Shown one piece after another: positions 5,743 through 8,075 of a stretch of 8,075 nt of DNA (positions are counted from its first letter, which is position 1; each line of letters begins with the position of its first letter). A model generated the notes under the pieces. It ran no database searches, was not told where the DNA came from, and saw nothing but the letters and a program-made list of their open reading frames with translations. The stretch is taken from positions 14,949 through 23,023 of the forward strand of contig NZ_MOMC01000016.1 in the NCBI RefSeq assembly GCF_001983105.1. Reading direction: 5' to 3'. The DNA is from Pseudofrankia asymbiotica. Lineage in GTDB: Bacteria; Actinomycetota; Actinomycetes; Frankiales; Frankiaceae. The translations under genes and the position numbers were made by a program.

Positions 5743-6582
5743 TCAGCCCTCGACCATGATCAGATGCTTGGCCTGGCCGCCGATCTCGACGGCGTCACGC
5801 TGGTCGGCACCCGTCAGCGCCTTCTGGTCCTCGTTCGGCGCTACGGTCACTCCCGGCCCGCGGTTCATCCGCCGCAGCGCCGCGTCGACGTCGGCACGGG
5901 CGAGATCCGCCCCGAGCCGCGGCCGCAGGTCCGCGAGCCGTACCCAGTCTCCGGGCCACCGGGCCAGCGTCCCGTACACCGTCCTGATCCGCCGGTCTAC
6001 CTCGTCCCCGACCTCGCCTGCCTCAGAGCCAGCCTCCGCTGTCCCCGAGCCAGCCTCCGCTGCCCCCGGGCCAACCTCGCCAGCTCCAGGACCAGCCTCG
6101 CCGGCACCAGCCCCGCTCCCGGCCATGCCCACGGCGGGAGTGGCCCCCGGCCGGCCGGCCGGGTCCGGGCGCGTCGGCGCGCCCTCGCTGGCGGGCCTGG
6201 GCCGGAAGACGTCGGCCAGGGTGAGGCCCGTGCGGTCGAGATGATCGGCGAGAGCGGCGAGCAGCGCGTGGACGGCGCCGGGTGGGATGCTCCCGGACCG
6301 ACCGGCCGGGGGCGCGGCGATCTCACGGCGGCAGCGGGCCCAGCCGGCGTCGGTCAGCTCGTGGACGTAGGACCGGCCCGCCCGGCGGCTGGTGACGAGC
6401 CCGAGGCTGTTCAGCCGGCGGCGGTCGGCGCCGTCGAGCGAGAGCCGGAAACGGGCGGCCAGCTCCGAATTGGGCACGGGCCGGTCCTCGGCCATGAGCG
6501 TGAGCAGGATGCCGACCTGGCCGCCCGTGAGCCGGTCCGCGGGCCGCCCGCCGTCGCGCTCGACCGGCTTCTCCCCCGACAT
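5743..6582 (-). CDS. Double winged-helix DNA-binding protein, probable partner of the giant ATPase
   Basis: This is a 279-residue soluble protein. Residues about 19-90 look like a winged helix: TGGQVGILLTLMAEDRPVPNSELAARFRLS gives two helices and a turn, RRRLNSLGLVTSRRAGRSYVHELTDAGW a recognition helix and wing in MarR-like style. Residues about 195-279 look like a second winged helix (GDWVRLADLRPRLGADLARADVDAALRRM) ending in a polar VAPNEDQKALTGADQRDAVEIGGQAKHL segment that reads like a conserved block. Between them lie five degenerate heptapeptides (GAGEAGP type, residues 159-193). The ATG at 6580-6582 follows GGAGAGGG with 8-nt spacing. The stop is four bases before the giant ATPase start, so the two genes form an operon. 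It may recruit the ATPase to DNA or regulate the operon; both are inferences, and no named family was recognised. Confidence 0.82.
   Translation of the reverse strand: MSGEKPVERDGGRPADRLTGGQVGILLTLMAEDRPVPNSELAARFRLSLDGADRRRLNSLGLVTSRRAGRSYVHELTDAGWARCRREIAAPPAGRSGSIPPGAVHALLAALADHLDRTGLTLADVFRPRPASEGAPTRPDPAGRPGATPAVGMAGSGAGAGEAGPGAGEVGPGAAEAGSGTAEAGSEAGEVGDEVDRRIRTVYGTLARWPGDWVRLADLRPRLGADLARADVDAALRRMNRGPGVTVAPNEDQKALTGADQRDAVEIGGQAKHLIMVEG
5747..5751 (-). promoter_or_regulatory. Ribosome binding site of the giant ATPase gene, within the end of the upstream gene
   Basis: On the minus strand GAGGG lies 8 nt before the ATG at 5736-5738 and just inside the last codons of the winged-helix gene. 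This supports the chosen start and implies coupled translation of the two proteins. Confidence 0.7.
6005..6109 (-). repeat. 21-bp tandem repeat encoding heptapeptides in the winged-helix protein
   Basis: Five head-to-tail 21-bp units cover 6005-6109. The copies at 6026-6046 and 6047-6067 are nearly identical; the others are diverged. They encode GAGEAGP, GAGEVGP, GAAEAGS, GTAEAGS and EAGEVGD, with a glutamate at the same place in every unit. The result is an acidic, flexible spacer between the two winged-helix domains. Confidence 0.85.
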
Positions 6583-6590
6583 CCGCCAGA

Positions 6591-6598
6591 CCCTCTCC
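6591..6598 (-). promoter_or_regulatory. Ribosome binding site of the winged-helix gene
   Basis: GGAGAGGG on the minus strand lies 8 nt upstream of the ATG at 6580-6582 and supports that start over other codons. Confidence 0.65.
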
Positions 6599-6867
6599 GC
6601 GTGCCTCGACCAGCGCTCCAGGCCGCCTCAGCCCGTCCCGGCACCGGCGTGCCAGCCCCGCGTCGGGCGCGTGCGAGCACGGCCGGCGGGTGCGCCCGGT
6701 GCGGGACGCGGTCAAGAGGCGCGAAACGTGACTTCAGCGTTCTAGGTTGGCACATCGCCACCGGGGCGCGGGCCGCGCCCTCCACCGTCGGCCGGACCTT
6801 CGAAGCAGGCGAATCCGGCGTCAGGCGAGAATGCATACGAAGACGACGTGTCCGGGTGACCGGCCGT

Positions 6868-6892
6868 GCGCGCTGGCGACCCGCCAGCGTGC
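6868..6892. promoter_or_regulatory. Strong palindrome, possible operator or stem-loop
   Basis: CGCTGGCG (6871-6878) and CGCCAGCG (6882-6889) are perfectly complementary around a 3-nt centre. The stem extends through G-U, C-G and G-C pairs to 6868 and 6892, giving 11 pairs. No T-run follows, so it is not a standard terminator. Its place between two divergent starts fits an operator for a dimeric regulator or an RNA hairpin; neither is shown. Confidence 0.45.
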
Positions 6893-6947
6893 CCGTGGGG
6901 AGGCATATCGCACCCGATGTCGAGGAACCACCACATAGGTACCGCGC

Positions 6948-7133
6948 GACACGGGCACGACAGCGACACGGGCACGACAGCGACACGGGCACGACAGCGA
7001 CACGGGCACGACAGCGACACGGGCACGACAGCGACACGGGCACGACAGCGACACGGGCACGACAGCGACACGGGCACGACAGCGACACGGCACCACGACG
7101 ACACGAGCATCGCCGTGACACAGGCACCACAGC
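6948..7133. repeat. Array of 17-bp direct repeats: eight perfect copies and three degenerate copies
   Basis: The unit gacacgggcacgacagc repeats without spacers at 6948-7083, eight identical copies. It continues as a 16-nt copy with a deletion (7084-7099), a poor copy (7100-7116) and a copy with two mismatches, gacacaggcaccacagc (7117-7133). The unit contains no T, and the whole segment 6941-7109 has no T on the plus strand. There are no unique spacers, so it is not a CRISPR array. The unit size and direct head-to-tail order resemble iterons or a regulator-binding array, but a neutral minisatellite is equally possible. Decay is on the kinase side, about 115 bp before the kinase start. Confidence 0.93.
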
Positions 7134-7228
7134 ACCGACCTCATGACCTGACATCACCACCAAGCCGCCGGAGCCGGGAGAGCGCGGGGCGCGCCGAGGG
7201 CACCGGGCGCCGCGTGACCGAGCGTTCC

Positions 7229-7237
7229 GGGGAGGAG
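7229..7237 (+). promoter_or_regulatory. Ribosome binding site that fixes the GTG start of the kinase
   Basis: GGGGAGGAG is a near-ideal Shine-Dalgarno sequence ending 10 nt before GTG at 7248-7250. The other nearby GTG at 7214 is out of frame with the kinase. The first ATG in frame falls inside the glycine-rich loop and would destroy it. Confidence 0.75.
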
Positions 7238-7247
7238 ACGAGCACGC

Positions 7248-8075
7248 GTGCTGACGCCGCTGGGCAGGGACGACCCGAGCGAGATCGGGCCCTACCGCAT
7301 CCAGAGCCTGATCGGCAGAGGCGGCATGGGCGCCGTCTATCTCGGGTTCTCACCCGCCGACAAGGCGGTCGCGGTGAAGGTGCCCTCGCCGGCGTTGGCG
7401 CGCGACGACGAGTTCCGCGCCCGGTTCCGCCGCGAGGTAGACGCCGCCCGCCGGGTGCACGGCCGCGCCGTCGCCGCCGTCCTCGACGCCGACACTGACG
7501 ACGAGCGCCCCTGGATGGCGACCGAGTACGTCGAGGGCGCGAGCCTGGCCGAGGCGGTCGCCAGCCGGGGCCGCCTTGACGATCGGCTCCTCGCCGGGCT
7601 CGCCGTCGGCCTCGCGGAGGCGCTCGTCGCGATCCACGCCGTCGGTGTCGTGCACCGCGACCTCAAGCCGGCCAACATCCTGCTCTCCTGGGACGGCCCC
7701 CGCGTCATCGACTTCGGGGTCGCGAGCGCCAGCGGGGCGACGCAGCACACCAGCACCGGCATGCTCGTCGGCACGATCGTCTGGATGGCTCCCGAACAGC
7801 TGCGTGGCGATCGCGCCGGCCCCGCGGCCGACATCTTCGCCTGGGGTGCCTGCGTCGCCTACGCGGCGGCCGGCCGGGCGCCGTTCCACGCCGACAATCC
7901 GCAGGCGATCGCGCTCAAGATCATGAACGAGCCGCCGGACCTGTCCGGCGTGCCCGCGTCGCTGCTGCCGATGGTCCGAGCCGCGCTCGACAAGAACGCG
8001 GCGGCCCGGCCGTCGGCCGCCGAGCTGCGCGACCGGCTGCTGCGCGGCGTCGCCGCCCCCGATCCCGCGACCAAG
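7248..8075 (+). CDS. Serine/threonine protein kinase (Hanks type), N-terminal catalytic domain, 3' end beyond the window
   Basis: 276 codons are visible from the GTG start and the frame is still open at the window end. The kinase fold is complete enough to judge: glycine-rich loop GRGGMGAVY (23-31), ATP lysine in VAVKV (K44), helix-C glutamate E63, catalytic loop HRDLKPAN (136-143, D138), DFG (155-157), an activation loop with several threonines (165, 168, 170, 176), APE (181-183), DIFAWG (D195) and a late RP (R254). All residues needed for phosphotransfer are present, so it should be active. The opening IGPYRIQSLIGRGGMG is typical of actinobacterial kinases. The C-terminal part that would show a sensor domain or membrane helix is outside the window. 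It is divergent from the ATPase operon; substrates are unknown and a functional link is only possible, not shown. Confidence 0.95.
   Translation, partial: MLTPLGRDDPSEIGPYRIQSLIGRGGMGAVYLGFSPADKAVAVKVPSPALARDDEFRARFRREVDAARRVHGRAVAAVLDADTDDERPWMATEYVEGASLAEAVASRGRLDDRLLAGLAVGLAEALVAIHAVGVVHRDLKPANILLSWDGPRVIDFGVASASGATQHTSTGMLVGTIVWMAPEQLRGDRAGPAADIFAWGACVAYAAAGRAPFHADNPQAIALKIMNEPPDLSGVPASLLPMVRAALDKNAAARPSAAELRDRLLRGVAAPDPATK

Larger units (their letters stand above)
6583..7247. other. Divergent intergenic region between the winged-helix operon and the kinase gene
   Basis: This 665-bp stretch separates two divergent start codons and must hold both promoters unless one is further upstream. 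Its left part (6599-6860) shows no convincing gene. A GGCAC-CGG(C)-GTGCC hairpin at 6640-6653 and scattered TTGACC- and TAGAAC-like words on the minus strand are visible but not correctly spaced as a -35/-10 pair. The middle holds a palindrome (6868-6892), the right part a 17-bp repeat array. The open frames crossing it are by-products of base composition in the array. Confidence 0.6.

Noticed and set aside
519..6582. Assignment to BREX/Pgl, DISARM, or the Dpt phosphorothioation restriction system
   Set aside because: An AAA-like ATPase plus HerA-type motor invites the comparison. However, no methyltransferase, PglZ-type phosphatase, helicase-nuclease or Dnd/Dpt partner is visible, and the motifs alone do not separate these families.
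6700..6760. Minus-strand promoter for the winged-helix operon (TTGACC and TAGAAC words)
   Set aside because: The two words are in the wrong order and spacing to act as a -35/-10 pair, and neither has a matching partner at 16-19 bp.
6948..7133. CRISPR array
   Set aside because: The repeats are 17 bp, directly joined with no unique spacers, and no cas gene is in the window.
5527..7146. A 539-codon plus-strand open frame covering the winged-helix gene and the repeat array
   Set aside because: It runs antisense to two supported genes and ends in the T-free array, which is open in all frames by composition alone. No domain is visible.
6866..7498. Open frames through the 17-bp array giving repeated HDSDTGTTATRARQRHG peptides
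   Set aside because: Seventeen is not a multiple of three, so the peptide period is 51 bp. All frames on both strands are open because the plus strand lacks T. One frame also overlaps the kinase start out of frame. There is no coding evidence.

Overview
The window looks like chromosomal DNA of a high-GC actinomycete. Codons end overwhelmingly in G or C, one gene has a GTG start behind a GGGGAGGAG ribosome binding site, and a Hanks-type serine/threonine kinase has typical actinobacterial wording. A Frankia-like relative is my guess, but nothing here fixes the genus. No tRNA, rRNA, transposase, phage gene or CRISPR array is visible.

Layout. (1) 1-270, plus strand: the 3' end of a flavin reductase of the NADPH-dependent FMN reductase type. 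(2) 271-518: a short convergent intergenic region with three small tandem repeats, one of which runs into the stop codon of the next gene. (3) 519-5738, minus strand: one 1739-residue protein that dominates the window. It has an N-terminal P-loop ATPase with a collagen-like Gly-X-Y insert straight after Walker B, an unrecognised middle region, about 700 residues of Pro/Ala-rich linker, and a C-terminal HerA-type ATPase. (4) 5743-6582, minus strand: a 279-residue protein with two apparent winged-helix domains joined by a heptapeptide-repeat linker. It lies directly upstream of the giant gene with a 4-nt gap, so the two are almost certainly one operon. (5) 6583-7247: a 665-bp divergent intergenic region. 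It carries a strong palindrome and a striking array of 17-bp repeats, eight of them identical, inside a 169-nt stretch with no T on the plus strand. (6) 7248 to the window end, plus strand: the catalytic domain of a serine/threonine protein kinase, cut off by the window edge.

How it may work together. The operon pairs a probable DNA-binding protein with a protein carrying two different P-loop motors joined by a long flexible tether. HerA-type motors act on DNA ends or translocate DNA, and they occur in repair, conjugation and several anti-phage systems. A DNA-directed, possibly defensive, module is therefore a reasonable hypothesis. No nuclease, methyltransferase or other effector is visible here, so this remains inference. 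The kinase is divergently transcribed and may be unrelated, though both transcription units face the 17-bp array. In-frame repeat expansion is a theme: the coding repeats have units of 6, 9, 15, 18 and 21 bp, while two of the three intergenic tandem arrays are 17 and 19 bp.
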